64,000 nucleotides of DNA from JAUXJB01 sp965226855. GTDB taxonomy: Bacteria > Myxococcota_A > UBA9160 > SZUA-336. The position numbers and the translations under genes are program-made. The notes under the pieces are model-generated. The model saw nothing but the letters and a program-made list of their open reading frames with translations, had not been told where the DNA came from and searched no databases. The stretch spans positions 372,001 to 436,000 of the forward strand of contig CBDDEE010000032.1 in assembly GCA_965226855.1 (NCBI GenBank). The letters are read 5' to 3'. This document shows positions 62,344-64,000 of the stretch, in pieces. The first letter of the stretch is position 1, and every line of letters begins with the position of its first letter.

Positions 62344-63423
62344 ACAGAAACGCACCCCGCTCTTGGGGTTGAACCCCGGAGCACGCCGACTGCTCCCGGT
62401 CTTTATGGTGGTGCTGGTGGCGCTGACTGTCTGGCGCCTGGGCTTTCAGGACAGCCCGCAAGCGCTGTACGAGTTCAACGGTGCCACCATGGGCACGACC
62501 TACTCCGTCAAGCTAGCGGCCAGGAAGCTCCCGCACGAGGAACATCGGCGGATCGCCGAGGCCATCGAGAGCCGGCTCTCGACGGTCAACCGCCTCATGT
62601 CGACGTACGACCCGGACTCCGAGCTCTCGCGCTTCAACCGCTTTGCTTCCATCGACGCCTTCACCGTCTCGCCACAGACCCTCGAGGTGTTCCGCGTGGC
62701 CCGAGAGGTGAGCGCGCTCACCTCTCGGGCGCCTTCGACGTGACCGTGGGGCCGCTGGTGGCGGCGTGGGGCTTCGGCGCGACGGACCGGGCACCCGCCC
62801 CACCGCTCGCCGCGGAGCTCGCTGCTCTACGCGAGCGTGTGGGATACCGGCTTGTCGAGATCGATCTCGCGTCGCAGAGACTCAGGAAGGTCCACCCCGA
62901 GACCGTGTGCGACCTATCGGCCATCGCAAAGGGGTATGGCGTTGACGAGGTGGCACGCGCACTCGTCGAGTTCGGTCAGCACGATTTTCTTGTCGAGGTC
63001 GGAGGTGAGTTACGGGCGGAGGGACCGCGCGCCGAGGGTCGGGCGTGGCGGGTCGCCATAGAGCAACCGCATGCGACCGCACGCTCCATCTTCGGCGTCG
63101 TGGAACTCAAGGACACATCCCTGGCGACGTCCGGCGACTATCGCAGCTATTACGTGCAAGACGGGCGCCGTCTCTCGCATCTGATTGATCCGCGCAGTGG
63201 GCACCCGATAGCGCACTCGCTCGCATCGGTGACTGTCGTGCACAGGCAAGCGGTTTACGCGGACGCCCTGGCTACGGGCCTCAGTGTGCTCGGTCCTGAG
63301 GAAGGCTTTGCCCTTTCCAAAAGGCAAGGCCTGGCAGCCTACTTCATCGTGCGTGAGCCCGACGGCAGCCTCCGGGGCTTGGCGACCCCGGAGTTCCCGC
63401 CAGTCGAGCAGCCTCACGGGTAA
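62327..63423 (+). CDS. apbE: FAD:protein FMN transferase (ApbE), frameshifted
   Basis: Flavin transferase that attaches FMN to Thr of NqrB and NqrC in the periplasm. ATG 62327 gives a cytoplasmic stub, then a signal anchor (LLPVFMVVLVALTVWRLGF). Domain signatures are FNGATMGTTYSVKL, STYDPDSELSRFN, the split region SALTS-GAFDVTVGPLVAAWG, DLSAIAKGYGVDEVA, and DPRSGHPIAHSLASVTVVH with ADALATGLSVLG. The frame changes at TCTC (62723-62726): removing one TC gives SALTSGAFDV. Repaired length is about 364 residues, normal for the family. Real inactivation would leave the Nqr complex without flavin. Confidence 0.87.
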
Positions 63424-63431
63424 GGAGTCCG

Positions 63432-63662
63432 ATGGCGACCTTTCTGGCAACCCTCGTGATCTTTGCCACGGCAGCAGCCGCGATGGCGGTGGGGATCCTG
63501 CTACAGGGCCGGCGCCTTCGAGGCTCGTGCGGTGGATCCGGGTTGGAGTGCACGTGTAGCGCGCCGGCCGCCCGCTCCTGTGAGCCCCTGCTTTCGAAGC
63601 CCCAAGGCGAGCGACAGCGGGTGTCTTCTCTGTGGATTGATGTTGCGCGCCCGGTGATATAA
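63432..63662 (+). CDS. nqrM: Na+-NQR maturation protein NqrM
   Basis: A 76-residue protein with an N-terminal helix (FLATLVIFATAAAAMAVGIL) and the NqrM Cys motif RLRGSCGGSGLECTC then SCEP. NqrM delivers iron to the NqrD/NqrE site. It follows apbE by 8 bp with AAGGAG before ATG 63432. The C-terminal 25 residues are longer than usual and of unclear value. Confidence 0.78.
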   Translation: MATFLATLVIFATAAAAMAVGILLQGRRLRGSCGGSGLECTCSAPAARSCEPLLSKPQGERQRVSSLWIDVARPVI

Positions 63663-63692
63663 GAGAGGACCTTGAGTGGAGAGGAGCTGAAT

Positions 63693-64000
63693 TTGTCTGG
63701 GCAGCTGGTGGAATTCGCGAGCAACGGTTCGAACGCGCAGGGCTATCTGGCTAGGCCGGAAGCCGGCAGCGGCCCTGGCGTGATCGTGATCCAGGAGTGG
63801 TGGGGCCTGGTGGATCACATCAAAGCGGTGGCGGACCGCTTCGCAGGGGAGGGCTTCTTTGCCCTGGCTCCCGATCTGTACCGGGGCGAGTCCACGCTGA
63901 GCCCCGATACGGCCGGTCGTTTGATGATGGCCCTGGATATCGACAGGGCGATCGCCGACCTCGGCGGGGCGGTGCAGATGCTGACGGGCCTCGAGGGCGT
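63693..64000 (+). CDS. Dienelactone hydrolase family protein, 3' partial
   Basis: The frame is open to the window end. It begins at TTG 63693 with GAGAGGAG upstream (SGQLVEFASNGSNAQGYLAR) and shows the dienelactone hydrolase N-terminal half: PGVIVIQEWWGLVDHIKAVA, with Glu of the QEWWG motif, then RFAGEGFFALAPDLYRGES. The catalytic Cys, Asp and His lie beyond the window. The start codon choice is uncertain. Confidence 0.8.
   Translation, partial: MSGQLVEFASNGSNAQGYLARPEAGSGPGVIVIQEWWGLVDHIKAVADRFAGEGFFALAPDLYRGESTLSPDTAGRLMMALDIDRAIADLGGAVQMLTGLEG

Noticed and set aside
1..64000. CRISPR arrays, tRNA or rRNA genes
   Set aside because: No regularly spaced short repeats, no cloverleaf with a TTCGAATC-type arm in a plausible context, and no rRNA-like stretch was seen by eye; a tRNAscan or Infernal run would be needed to exclude short RNAs.

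Overview
The window is a high-GC, gene-dense stretch from a Gram-negative bacterium. Outer-membrane and periplasmic features support this: two PEP-CTERM sorted surface proteins, a filamentous-haemagglutinin-type exoprotein, an OmpA-like motor stator, multihaem cytochromes and a Na+-translocating NADH:quinone reductase. The mix of class III CoA-transferases, F420-type luciferase-like oxidoreductase, Zn-ribbon/OB-fold plus thiolase pair, amidohydrolases, haloalkane dehalogenase and several class III cyclases resembles uncultured deltaproteobacterial-type lineages such as Binatota or Myxococcota. That placement is a guess from gene content; no rRNA gene is present to test it.

Layout. 1-12 kb: catabolic and acyl-CoA enzymes (PhyH dioxygenase, fused CoA-transferase, D-aminoacylase-like amidohydrolase, VOC, GST, SDR, LLM oxidoreductase, carboxyltransferase). 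11.9-16.4 kb: exoprotein and amidohydrolase. 16.5-20.8 kb: a membrane protein and a lower-GC, two-gene MotA/MotB-like ion-channel module whose stator partner carries a very long coiled coil. 21-30 kb: class III cyclases, a Zn-ribbon/thiolase pair and a HAD protein. 29.9-32.4 kb: a cyclase gene reduced to its two ends around a PEP-CTERM metalloprotease-like gene. 33-39 kb: PEP-CTERM protein, haloalkane dehalogenase, a peroxiredoxin-like probable selenoprotein, a creatininase-like lipoprotein and gene relics. 39-45.1 kb: two copies of one IS5-type element flanking another cyclase. 45.1-47.5 kb: a truncated Mrp antiporter operon (D'EFG). 47.5-56.5 kb: K+/H+ antiporter, acetolactate-synthase-like enzyme, glutamate dehydrogenase, cytochromes, a third IS copy, a cyclic-nucleotide-binding protein and a CBS protein. 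56.5-63.7 kb: a complete nqrABCDEF-apbE-nqrM operon. The window ends inside a dienelactone hydrolase.

The strongest unusual signal is at 34675-35328. A peroxiredoxin-like gene has an in-frame TGA exactly at the first redox cysteine of its CPYC motif, the frame stays open to the natural C-terminus, and a small hairpin with a G-containing loop lies about 20 nt after the TGA. This is the expected layout of a bacterial selenocysteine gene.

A second theme is gene decay or sequence error. At least ten otherwise well-preserved genes carry one small lesion, and three of these are 2-nt expansions of dinucleotide repeats (3901, 19641, 62723). Others are homopolymer indels (10329, 56667) or single nonsense codons (14531, 22179, 57529). 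Dispersed 5' and 3' ends of one cyclase family, together with three identical IS copies, point to recent recombination. Whether the small indels are real or come from the assembly cannot be decided from the sequence alone.
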